Assembly (NCBI GenBank): GCA_020425695.1
Contig: JAGQRE010000025.1
Coordinates: 1 to 35,700, forward strand
Direction of reading: 5' to 3'
Source: Planctomycetota bacterium
GTDB taxonomy: Bacteria; Planctomycetota; UBA8742; UBA2392
DNA length: 35,700 bases
This document shows positions 1 to 7,625 of this stretch, in pieces (position 1 is the first letter of the stretch; the number at the start of each line of letters is the position of its first letter). The notes beneath the pieces were generated by a model. It was not told the DNA's origin. It searched no databases and saw only the letters and a program-made list of their open reading frames with translations. Position numbers and translations under genes: made by a program.

Positions 1-2127
1 GTTGGCCCGATTGAGCAAGTCGCTTGTGACCCCGACGACAAGGGCAACGCCACTCTCAAGGGCAGCGTAAGGCTGAGCGACGGCACCGCTGTTGATGGCA
101 TGAAGGTTACGGCGATCAGCACGCAGGCTGACCTGCCGGCCGTTGACTGGAACGTTTCCGACCCCGCCAAAACACGTGAGCGTTACGACCGCTACTTCTA
201 TGAGCTTGAGCGAAACACCCGCGTGGCGTTCACAGATGTCACCGGGCACTTCGAGTTCAGCGGGCTGGACTCAAAACACAGCTACACCATCAACGTGAAT
301 GACCCGGAAATCGGCCAGGGGCAGCGCACGGCCAGCCCCGGAACGCTTGTTGATTTCGAGTTTGATGTACCGGTCTTGATCAACGGCTCGATCGTCTGCG
401 AAGGCGGCGACTTGCCGTCAAGTTTCAGCGTGACCGTGAACTCCGACTCGGGGCAGGGCTACTTTCAGTACGTGACATCGGCGAACTTCAGCGACGGCGA
501 CGGCGAGTTCCGCATTCGTGGGAAGCTTGGCAAGGCTCAGATCATTGTATCCGCCAAGGGTTGGATTCAGTCCGAACTCAACACCATTGAGCTGAAGAAG
601 CAGCCCGCTGATTGCGAGATCAAGCTCGTTCGCGGCGCTTCGCTGAGTGGTCGGGTGACATCATCAGACGGCGCGCCCATGCAGAGCGTAACCGTAATGG
701 TCAACGGCGCCGGTGCCAAGGCAACCGGTTCTTGGCGCGGCGGCGACTGGGAGGGTGACCTCGACGGACGCCTGGTAGACGAGTTGCAAGCGCTGGAGAG
801 GTTGGAGTCCAGCCGACGCTCATTCTCCGACGTGAAGATGTTGAAGAAGATGAAAGAAGAAAAATTCGTCGAGACTGACCGTAGCGCTGGGCCTTCCTAC
901 TACGGCGCGGTTTCGGGTTACACCGATGCCGACGGTCGCTATCGCATCGAGAACCTTCGCCCCGGCACGTGGACCGTTTCAGCCACTTACGGAACGATCA
1001 CGACAAGTCGCGAGATGACGATCAACAGCGGCGAGAACTTCGCTGACTTTGAACTCGACTCCGGCAACCGGGTCAAGCTCACGGCGCGCAACGCAAGCGG
1101 CAAGACCGTGCCGCTGAGCTACGCCTGGTTCGTTGACAAGTCCGGCGCCTATGCGCAGGTCAACCAACTGCCCGTCACCAAGCAGGGCGAACTGGAATAC
1201 ATCGGCGTCAAGGAAGGCACCTGGACGTTGAACGCACAGGCCAGCGGCTATCCGGCAACTTCGATGGAAGTGACCGTTCTGCCGGGGCTGAATACATTTG
1301 ATGTTCTGTTCGAAGAACCGGCATCTCTTAGCGGTAAGGTTTCATCCAGCAGTGGCAAGGTGCCCGCAAATCTGTACGTCCGCATCAATCCAAAGGGCGC
1401 GAACTTTGAGGAGAAAGAAGGGCGCAAGCGTAGTGAATGGAGAGAGCAGGGCGGGCAGTATTTCTCGGTGAATGAGGATGGCACCTACACGGCCACTGGG
1501 CTGCAGCCGGGTGACTACGTGTTCAGTGTTGAGTTCAACCAGAACGACGTTCTGTACAAGCAGGACCTGACGCTCGTCGCCGGCGAACAGACGCAGGACG
1601 CTTTGATTGATGAGTTATGCACCGTCAGTGTCGTCGTCGACATCGCCCCTGAGCTGACATCAAAGGACGGGATCACGATCACCGTGTCCAAGACGGACAG
1701 CAAGTCCGGTTCTTATGTAAGCCGCTATGCGCAGCTTGACGAGAACAACCGTTGCGAAATCAGCTTCCTGCCTGAGGGCGAGTACTACGTGATGGCCTAT
1801 GCGCAGGACGGCACCCAGAGCTACGTCAACACCAGCCTGCGTCTCGGCTCGAACAATGTAACCCTGAGTTTGGGCCCGCCCAACTGCGTGAAGATCACTC
1901 AGGTGGCCGATGGCTATCAGGGCAAAGAGGCCGGCATTGAAGTGGGCGACCTGGTGATCCAGTACAACGGTGTGACCATCACCAATATGGAAGATCTGGT
2001 CAAAGAGGTGCAGTCCGTGACAGCCGAAGACAGTGTGACGATGGTCGTTGTTCGCGGAGGCTCGACCCTGACCTTCCGCTTGAACGGTGGCAGAATCGGT
2101 ATCAACGGCGACAACCATCGCCGCTAG
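1..2127 (+). CDS. Carboxypeptidase-regulatory-like repeat protein with C-terminal PDZ domain (5' partial)
   Basis: The reading frame is open from base 1, so the true start lies upstream; the first internal ATG is at 100. The visible 709 residues are a string of beta-sandwich modules of the carboxypeptidase regulatory-like type, seen as recurrent patterns such as 'LKGSVRLSDGTAV', 'LSGRVTSSDGAPM', 'GRYRIENLRPGTWTVSA' and 'DGTYTATGLQPGDYVFSV'. The last 80 or so residues form a PDZ domain with the motif 'KEAGIEVGDLVIQYNG'. Such proteins are usually exported and act as adhesion, scaffold or periplasmic binding modules; PDZ domains bind C-terminal peptides. No protease domain is visible, though one could lie upstream. 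A perfect hairpin follows directly. The domain assignment is firm, the biological role unknown. Confidence 0.85.
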   Translation, partial: VGPIEQVACDPDDKGNATLKGSVRLSDGTAVDGMKVTAISTQADLPAVDWNVSDPAKTRERYDRYFYELERNTRVAFTDVTGHFEFSGLDSKHSYTINVNDPEIGQGQRTASPGTLVDFEFDVPVLINGSIVCEGGDLPSSFSVTVNSDSGQGYFQYVTSANFSDGDGEFRIRGKLGKAQIIVSAKGWIQSELNTIELKKQPADCEIKLVRGASLSGRVTSSDGAPMQSVTVMVNGAGAKATGSWRGGDWEGDLDGRLVDELQALERLESSRRSFSDVKMLKKMKEEKFVETDRSAGPSYYGAVSGYTDADGRYRIENLRPGTWTVSATYGTITTSREMTINSGENFADFELDSGNRVKLTARNASGKTVPLSYAWFVDKSGAYAQVNQLPVTKQGELEYIGVKEGTWTLNAQASGYPATSMEVTVLPGLNTFDVLFEEPASLSGKVSSSSGKVPANLYVRINPKGANFEEKEGRKRSEWREQGGQYFSVNEDGTYTATGLQPGDYVFSVEFNQNDVLYKQDLTLVAGEQTQDALIDELCTVSVVVDIAPELTSKDGITITVSKTDSKSGSYVSRYAQLDENNRCEISFLPEGEYYVMAYAQDGTQSYVNTSLRLGSNNVTLSLGPPNCVKITQVADGYQGKEAGIEVGDLVIQYNGVTITNMEDLVKEVQSVTAEDSVTMVVVRGGSTLTFRLNGGRIGINGDNHRR

Positions 2128-2156
2128 AAACGTCCTGAAGTGACTGTTGGCATGCA

Positions 2157-2204
2157 TGCAAAAGCGCTGTGATCGAGATTGCTGAAAATCACAGCGCTTT
2201 TGCA
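2157..2204 (+). terminator. Perfect 17-bp hairpin terminator
   Basis: The arms 2157-2173 and 2188-2204 are perfect reverse complements around a 14-nt loop. The stem has an AGCGCTGTGAT core flanked by AAAA/TTTT, so the descending arm ends in TTTT inside the stem. It lies 30 bp after the PDZ protein stop and separates that gene from the secretin gene. It would work in either direction. Confidence 0.8.
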
Positions 2205-2260
2205 GCCCCCAATGGTAAACTCATGACTTGATTGTGGCGGTCGGGCCCCATTTTTCGTGC

Positions 2261-2288
2261 TTGACGGGCCCTACGGACTGGCTAACCT
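2261..2288 (+). promoter_or_regulatory. Possible sigma70-type promoter for the secretin gene
   Basis: TTGACG at 2261-2266 matches five of six -35 positions. TAACCT at 2283-2288, 16 bp later, matches only three of six -10 positions. It lies 117 bp upstream of the secretin ATG and downstream of the preceding terminator, where a promoter is expected. The weak -10 makes this tentative. Confidence 0.25.
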
Positions 2289-2404
2289 TCTCGTTACCCC
2301 CGATTTTTGCGAACCCCTGGTTCCCCTGGTGTATTACGACAATGGCCCCCGGCTGATTGCCGTCTTGTCATTTGTCGTGAACCCCAAGGTGAGGACTACG
2401 CTCA

Positions 2405-5149
2405 ATGAGAGTCACATTGCGGAACCTTCGTTTATTGCTCGCGCTTACTGTCGTTTGCCTGATTGGGACGGCCTGCTCTGTCATGCCATTCCAGGGCAAT
2501 GCGGACCGTCGCAGCGCTGAGCCCAAAGATGACACTTACGTCGCTGAAGAGACAGCCGAAGACGACGTGCCCGAGGGGTACGAGCGTGAGGGTGAAGGCG
2601 CCCCCGGCAACTCAGTCGATAACCCGGGTGGCGAACGGACCGGCACCGCCGGCATGTCCGACACTGGCGACAAGGTCGACGCCACCGTGCGCGGCGCTGA
2701 CGTCAAAAAGGGCGACAAAGACTCGCGCGAAGTGTTCGACAACGATCGTCGACGCGACGTCGAGTTCAAGTGGCTGAAAGACCGTGGCGTAGTTGCCATG
2801 AAGGGCAACGATCTCGCGGAAGCCGAAAAGTACTTCACACGCGCGCTTGATCTGAAGCCGGGTGAAGACGCCAGCGACGTCGTCAAGCTGCTTGACGAAG
2901 TACGCGACCTGCTTTCGACAGGCCAGTCCGTCGCCCCGCGTTGGGCCGACATGCCGGCCGCCGCGCAGGAAGAGTACGAAATCGAGGCAACGCGCACCTA
3001 CGACGAAGCCAAAGACTTCGAGCAGAGCGGTCAGTGGGCAGAAGCCATCGACTCATGGGAGAAGCTTCGCCGACTGGTGAAGTACGCCCCGTACGGCGCT
3101 GACCTCAAGCGCGACTACGACACCATCGCCCGTGCCGGTCTCGACCGCGCACACGTTGAACTGCAGCGCGAGCGCAAGGCGCTTGAAGAAGAAGCCCTGA
3201 AGCGCGAACGCCGCATGCGCGACCTGCAGGCCCAGGCCGAGGAAGACCGCCGCAAGGAAGAGATCGTCGAGCTGTGGCGCCAGGCTGTATACAACCTTGA
3301 GCTGCGCCGGTTCCGCACCGCGGAAGACATCGTCAACCGCATCCTTTACCTTGACCCGCAGTTCCGCAAGGCCGACGACCTTAAGCGCGAGATCGCTGAC
3401 CGTCGCCTGATCCAGATGAACCGCGACACCTTCGAGAAGCGCATTGCCGGCTACCAGGAAACCCTGCGCCTGCTTCGCGAAGCCATGGTGCCGCAGACCA
3501 CGACGCTGCGTTACCCGACCGGGCTGCTGGCCGAGCGCATCCGTGCTCGTCGCTCGCGTGCTCAGGATGCGGTCAAGATTGACCCGGATATCCAGCGCAT
3601 CCAGAACGCTCTTGATTCCAAGATCGTGCCGCTGAACTACGAAGCGGAAACGCTCACGAACGTGATCGCCGACATCCAGCGCAAGGCGGGTGTGCCGATT
3701 CGCCTCGATGCGGACGCCCAGGACAGCAGCGGCGACGAAGAGGTCAATGTTGCACTGGAAGGCATTCCGCTTGGCAGCGCACTGAACATCATCCTGACCG
3801 ACTATGACCTGATGACGCAGTTCCGCTTCGGCGTGCTGTTTGTTGTTGGCGAAGACGCCGAGCCGGATGCCAGCTCAGTGGTAACGCGCGTTCATGACGT
3901 TCGCGACCTGACCTTCAACATTCAGGAGTTCGTTGGCCCGCAGCTTCGTCTGCTTCCCGCCGACGACCAGAGCCGCGGCCCAAGCATCATCTACCCGGAC
4001 GAGAGCGAACGCACGCTCGACATCGACCGGATTGAAGAACTGGTAACGGAATCGGTCGCGCCTGACACATGGGACGAGCCGAACGCCCTGAAGTTCTTTG
4101 GCGGCCAGCTTGTCGCCACGCACAGCCCGCAGGTACAGGCTGAACTGCGCGACTTCCTTGACGAGCTTCGCAAGATCGCCGGCCTGATGGTGAACATCGA
4201 AGTTCGCTTCATCAGCGTCGAGGACGACTACCTTCAGGACTTCGGTATCGACTTCCGTGGTAACGGCGGCCCGGCCCAGGTGCCGAACCAGGCCAACACC
4301 ACACTGGAAGACGTCACGACCGGCCCGGAAGACAACGCCGGTGGCCAGTTCGACAACGGCTCGGGCGGTATTGCGCCGGCCAACCCGTCGTCAGGTATCT
4401 TCTTCAACAATCAGGACCCGGGTAACCCGCCGGTCAACTTCAACCAGGACATCCGTGGTCGTTTCGAGCACATTTACGACAACGCGCTCGGCAACGTCCT
4501 GACGAACACCGGTGGCTTTGCGATGCAGTTCGCTTACTTCGTTGACCTGACCCAGATCAACGCAGTCATCGTCGCTGTGCAGAAGCGCAAGAAGGCCCGC
4601 GTGCTTACGGCGCCGCGCCTTAGCGCCTTCAACACGCAGCGCGCGAACATCACCATCGTGAACCAGATCCCGTACATTCGCGACTTTGAGTTGGCGACAG
4701 CCACCACGGCGGCGATCGCCAACCCGGTGGTCGACACCATCCTCGACGGTATGGTTCTTGATGTGAAGCCGACGGTCAGCAACGACCGCCGCTTCATCAC
4801 GATTGAAGTTCAGCCGACGGTCGCCGAATTGGTGCTGCCGATTCCCACGTTCACCACGACGCTCGGCCCGACCAGCTCGGTTACTCTGCAGATCCCTGAG
4901 ATCAAGCTTCAGACGGTGCAGACGACCGTACGCGTGCCGGACGGCGGCGCGGTGGTCATCGCCGGCTTGAAGACCGTGCGCGACAAGTGGATTGAAAGCG
5001 GCGTGCCGATCCTCAGTGATATCCCGCTGCTCGGCATACTGTTCAAGCGCCAGGGTCGCGACAAGGAACAGTTCAACCTCGTGATCGTCGTTCACGCCAA
5101 GGTGATCGACCTCAACGACGAAGAAAAGCGCCAGCCCGGCTGGCAGTAA
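2405..5149 (+). CDS. Secretin (type II/III secretion or type IV pilus outer-membrane channel), lipoprotein-like, with TPR/coiled-coil N-terminus
   Basis: Outer-membrane channel subunit of 914 aa. Residues 1-24 form a signal peptide ending in a lipobox-like 'IGTAC', with Cys24 as the probable lipidated residue; Gly at -3 is slightly off consensus. An acidic low-complexity linker (about 30-110) is followed by TPR-like helices (about 125-235), a charged coiled coil (about 245-350), and an STN-like domain (about 405-485). After it come an N-domain and the C-terminal secretin fold (about 590-900), which shows 'ARVLTAPRLSAFN', 'VPDGGAVVIAGL' and 'GVPILSDIPLLGILF'. A Gly/Asn/Pro-rich insert sits at about 620-670. 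The ATG has an AAGGTGAGG ribosome site at 2386-2394. No other secretion genes adjoin it; a GspE/PilB ATPase lies 22 kb away. Secretin is certain, but which system it serves is not. Confidence 0.93.
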   Translation: MRVTLRNLRLLLALTVVCLIGTACSVMPFQGNADRRSAEPKDDTYVAEETAEDDVPEGYEREGEGAPGNSVDNPGGERTGTAGMSDTGDKVDATVRGADVKKGDKDSREVFDNDRRRDVEFKWLKDRGVVAMKGNDLAEAEKYFTRALDLKPGEDASDVVKLLDEVRDLLSTGQSVAPRWADMPAAAQEEYEIEATRTYDEAKDFEQSGQWAEAIDSWEKLRRLVKYAPYGADLKRDYDTIARAGLDRAHVELQRERKALEEEALKRERRMRDLQAQAEEDRRKEEIVELWRQAVYNLELRRFRTAEDIVNRILYLDPQFRKADDLKREIADRRLIQMNRDTFEKRIAGYQETLRLLREAMVPQTTTLRYPTGLLAERIRARRSRAQDAVKIDPDIQRIQNALDSKIVPLNYEAETLTNVIADIQRKAGVPIRLDADAQDSSGDEEVNVALEGIPLGSALNIILTDYDLMTQFRFGVLFVVGEDAEPDASSVVTRVHDVRDLTFNIQEFVGPQLRLLPADDQSRGPSIIYPDESERTLDIDRIEELVTESVAPDTWDEPNALKFFGGQLVATHSPQVQAELRDFLDELRKIAGLMVNIEVRFISVEDDYLQDFGIDFRGNGGPAQVPNQANTTLEDVTTGPEDNAGGQFDNGSGGIAPANPSSGIFFNNQDPGNPPVNFNQDIRGRFEHIYDNALGNVLTNTGGFAMQFAYFVDLTQINAVIVAVQKRKKARVLTAPRLSAFNTQRANITIVNQIPYIRDFELATATTAAIANPVVDTILDGMVLDVKPTVSNDRRFITIEVQPTVAELVLPIPTFTTTLGPTSSVTLQIPEIKLQTVQTTVRVPDGGAVVIAGLKTVRDKWIESGVPILSDIPLLGILFKRQGRDKEQFNLVIVVHAKVIDLNDEEKRQPGWQ

Positions 5150-5160
5150 ACGAAACAAGT

Positions 5161-5194
5161 AAACCGGCGACCTACGGGTCGCCGGTTTTTGTTT
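5161..5194 (+). terminator. Rho-independent terminator after the secretin gene
   Basis: Perfect 12-bp GC-rich stem (5161-5172 with 5177-5188) closed by a TACG tetraloop, which is a UNCG-type stable loop in RNA. A T-rich tail TTTTTGTTT follows at 5186-5194. It lies 11 bp after the secretin stop codon. Confidence 0.93.
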
Positions 5195-5231
5195 AAGCCA
5201 CGGATTGCACGGAACTACACGGAGACTGCTG

Positions 5232-5528
5232 ATGATCTACGGATACTCGAAACGAGAGATAAGCGACGCCGGGCTTCTTGAGTTGAGTGAGGTAACTATT
5301 TCGCTCAAGCCCCAAGAGTTGCGTCTTCTCGCCCAGTTTCTAAGCGAAGCGGCGGATGCTATCGAAGAAGGGAAGGCGTCCAATCCTGGATGGCATCGTC
5401 ACGCATCTGACCGAGTACCCGGATGGCGAGACTTCGCGCCCGGTTCGGATGTGATCGTCTCGCTGGACGAGAAGACAGCAGGCTCGCTGAGCTGGGAAGA
5501 TGTTCCACGAGTCGGTGGTGACGAGTAG
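5232..5528 (+). CDS. Small Imm32-like (immunity-protein-like) hypothetical protein
   Basis: A 97-aa acidic soluble protein without signal peptide or membrane segment. The layout 'MIYGYSKREISDAGLLELSE...SLKPQELRLLAQFLSEAAD...HRHASD...PGSDVIVS' resembles small immunity-like proteins such as the Imm32 family, placed from memory of its pattern, so the family name is tentative. The ATG at 5232 is preferred because GGAG at 5221-5224 sits 7 nt upstream; a TTG at 5205 in the same frame has no such site. That ribosome site lies just past the inverted-repeat arm, so the repeat region may provide the leader. No toxin gene is adjacent, so an orphan immunity gene or an unrelated function are both possible. 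Confidence 0.6.
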   Translation: MIYGYSKREISDAGLLELSEVTISLKPQELRLLAQFLSEAADAIEEGKASNPGWHRHASDRVPGWRDFAPGSDVIVSLDEKTAGSLSWEDVPRVGGDE

Positions 5529-5553
5529 TCATCTCCTCCGCGGAGCTTCGATA

Positions 5554-5564
5554 GGGTCTGACCC
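5554..5564. repeat. Single GGGTCTGACCC palindrome
   Basis: An 11-bp palindromic core identical to the tips of the REPIN-like elements at 18.5, 21.9 and 34.3 kb, but here alone. It lies between the stop of the small immunity-like gene and the right arm of the 18-bp inverted repeat. Confidence 0.6.
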
Positions 5565-5619
5565 CGAAACTCCGTGCAATCCGTGGCTAACGCCTTTGCG
5601 CTTTACTAGAAGGGCACGC

Positions 5620-7179
5620 ATGCACCACACCGGCCTGCCATTCGATCTGCCTGTTGAGCGCGAGATTCAGACCCATGCGAACCTCGTGCTGCTGACGCGA
5701 GAGCGCGCCTACAAACTCAAGAAGCCAGTTAAATTCCCGTTTCTGGATTACTCCACGCTGGCGCTGCGGCGTGAGATGATCCTGAACGAGTTGCACCTGA
5801 ACCGCCGGTTTGCGCCGGACACCTACCTCGGCGTCGCAGAAGTTAGCGCGCGCAACAGCAAGCTGCACGTCGGCGAGTTGCGCGACGACTTACCGCCCAG
5901 CGCCGCGCCTGATGTCATTGACTACTGCGTGGTCATGCAGCGCATACCCGACCACGCATGGCTGCCGATTCTGATGCGTGAAGGGCGCCTCGGCGAGAAC
6001 GACATCATCAGCCTGATGCAGCGTCTGGTGACGACCTATCAGAGCGAGCCCGCAAATGACGAAGTAAAGGCCAACGGGCTACCGGAAAACCTGCGGCACA
6101 ACACAGTCGCGAACATCGCCGAGTGTGAATCGTACGTGCCGGAATGCCTGTCCCGTGAGTCGTGGCAGCGTCTGGATGCGTTGCTGCGCGGCTGGTTCGA
6201 AGCTAACCATGAAGTGTTTCAGACGCGCGTACAACAGGACCGTATCCGCGATGCCCACGGCGACCTGAAGCCGGGCAACATAGCCTTCGTCGAGGGCACG
6301 CCGGTGATTACAGACTGCATCGAGTTCAATCCGCTGTTCCGGCGCATCGATACCCTGTGCGAAGTTGCGTTCCTGGCGACCGGGCTTGAGTCGCTCGGCG
6401 CTTTCGACATCTCAGCGCACGTGCTTGATGCCTACCGTGAGATTGCGGGCGACGACTACCCGGAAAACCTGCGTCGCTACTACCAGGCGCACCTGGCTTG
6501 TGTGATGGCCAAAGTGACGGCGCTGCAGTTGAACGAGCCCGAGGTGCCGCAAGCCCAGAAAGACCGGGCCCGCGCGCTGGCTGCGCACTACTTCGCGCTG
6601 GGCGACTTTCACGCGCGCGAGCCGCACGTCGTCGTGGTGATGGGCATCATGGGCTGTGGCAAAAGCACGGTCGCGAATGCCATAGGGCGGCACTTCGGTT
6701 GGCGCGTCGTGAACAGCGACGTGGAACGCAAACGAATCGCAGGAGTCGCGCCGGACGCCCGCCTGCCCGCAAGTGCCTACACGGATGAGTCGGCGATAGC
6801 GGTTTACGACGCTCTGAACGCAGCGGTAGGGGACGCGCCCGGCGTCGTTCTCGATGCCCAGTTCCCAACGCCCGAGTTTCGTGCCGGCGCTGTCGAGGGC
6901 GCGAAAGCCATGGGCGGGCACGTTGTGTTCGTCCATTGCGACGCGCCGGACGAAATCGTGCGCGAACGAATGAATAAGCGCGAGCTTGACCCGTCAAGGG
7001 TTAGCGACGCGACCGCAGACCTGTTGAAGTCAGCCCGAGAGCGCTTTCAGCCGCCGACAGCTTCCGAGGAACTAAACGTGATTCAGTTCGACACGCGCGA
7101 GGATGTCGCAAAGGCAATCGAAGATCTGAAGGCCGCGCTGCTCGGCCCGGCCTATGACCCGCAGATCGCCCAGTTTTAG
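5620..7179 (+). CDS. Bifunctional APH-like kinase / P-loop kinase fusion protein
   Basis: A 519-aa cytoplasmic two-domain protein. The N-terminal half is an aminoglycoside-phosphotransferase-like (protein-kinase fold) domain with catalytic-loop motif 'HGDLKPGN' (His213, Asp215) and metal-binding Asp232 in 'ITDCIEFN'. The C-terminal half is a P-loop kinase of the gluconate/zeta-toxin-like type with Walker A 'GIMGCGKST' at about 342-350. Families with this two-domain order (COG2187 plus COG0645) are widespread and of unknown substrate; antibiotic resistance should not be assumed. The ATG at 5620 is chosen because AGAAGGG lies just upstream at 5608-5614; the open frame reaches further back only through repeat DNA. 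The 3' end overlaps the stop of the convergent gene by 4 bp. Confidence 0.88.
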   Translation: MHHTGLPFDLPVEREIQTHANLVLLTRERAYKLKKPVKFPFLDYSTLALRREMILNELHLNRRFAPDTYLGVAEVSARNSKLHVGELRDDLPPSAAPDVIDYCVVMQRIPDHAWLPILMREGRLGENDIISLMQRLVTTYQSEPANDEVKANGLPENLRHNTVANIAECESYVPECLSRESWQRLDALLRGWFEANHEVFQTRVQQDRIRDAHGDLKPGNIAFVEGTPVITDCIEFNPLFRRIDTLCEVAFLATGLESLGAFDISAHVLDAYREIAGDDYPENLRRYYQAHLACVMAKVTALQLNEPEVPQAQKDRARALAAHYFALGDFHAREPHVVVVMGIMGCGKSTVANAIGRHFGWRVVNSDVERKRIAGVAPDARLPASAYTDESAIAVYDALNAAVGDAPGVVLDAQFPTPEFRAGAVEGAKAMGGHVVFVHCDAPDEIVRERMNKRELDPSRVSDATADLLKSARERFQPPTASEELNVIQFDTREDVAKAIEDLKAALLGPAYDPQIAQF

Positions 7180-7625
7180 CCCGTTGCGCGTGATGGCTTG
7201 AGTGCTTGCTGCACGTCGTAGACGTCATCGAAGTCTTCAATGCAGTCGTCTTCGTTGGCGTTCAGTAGCCCGTGTTCAATCAGGTTGAACACGACCTCGC
7301 CCCAGTCGCGGGTGGTTTTGATTCCCCACCACGACCAGACGTCATAGGCCAGCGGGCCGAATTCACGCAACGCAAGCCCGCGCAAGCCCTCAGCGATTTC
7401 GCGCCCGTTCATGTGCCTGTATTGGCCGGAAGGCACACCCAGATGCTGGCGCAGGGTGTATTCAATGCCTTCAAACAGCACGAAACGATAGGCCGCCATA
7501 CGATAGCGCGAGTCAGCACGGCGAACTTTCAGCAACCCGGCCTCGACATCGATTTCGACGTCATTCTCGAGCCCGTCTTCGGCATCATCCGGCGTGGCGT
7601 TTGTTTCGTCGTTCGGCTCGGACAT
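7176..7625 (-). CDS. Minf_1886 family protein
   Basis: A 149-aa soluble protein of unknown function. After an acidic 25-residue N-terminus it matches the Minf_1886 family pattern: 'YRFVLFEGIEYTLRQHL', 'NGREIAEGLRGLALREFGP', 'VWSWWGIKTTRDWGEVVFN' and 'DFDDVYD'. I know this family as small conserved proteins of Planctomycetes and Verrucomicrobia, which is one of the taxonomic pointers here. Its ATG follows the metG stop codon with no gap (TAGATG), so the two are almost certainly translated from one message. Its stop overlaps the convergent kinase-fusion gene by 4 bp. Confidence 0.85.
   Translation of the reverse strand: MSEPNDETNATPDDAEDGLENDVEIDVEAGLLKVRRADSRYRMAAYRFVLFEGIEYTLRQHLGVPSGQYRHMNGREIAEGLRGLALREFGPLAYDVWSWWGIKTTRDWGEVVFNLIEHGLLNANEDDCIEDFDDVYDVQQALKPSRATG

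Larger units (their letters stand above)
5196..5588. repeat. Perfect 18-bp inverted repeat framing the small immunity-like gene
   Basis: AGCCACGGATTGCACGGA at 5196-5213 is the exact reverse complement of 5571-5588. The two arms enclose only the 97-aa gene and a GGGTCTGACCC palindrome. The left arm abuts the secretin terminator and the right arm lies 31 bp before the next gene. This resembles the dispersed CCACGGATT-type repeats seen near small accessory genes in other genomes (from memory). It could be a mobile cassette boundary or two independent repeat copies; no target duplication is visible. Confidence 0.7.

Noticed and set aside
2257-2520. 87-aa open frame overlapping the secretin start
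   Set aside because: It overlaps the secretin signal peptide region in another frame, has no ribosome site, and its translation looks random.
5620-7179. Antibiotic-resistance aminoglycoside phosphotransferase
   Set aside because: The APH fold here is fused to a P-loop kinase in a widespread family without known resistance role, and no resistance context is present.
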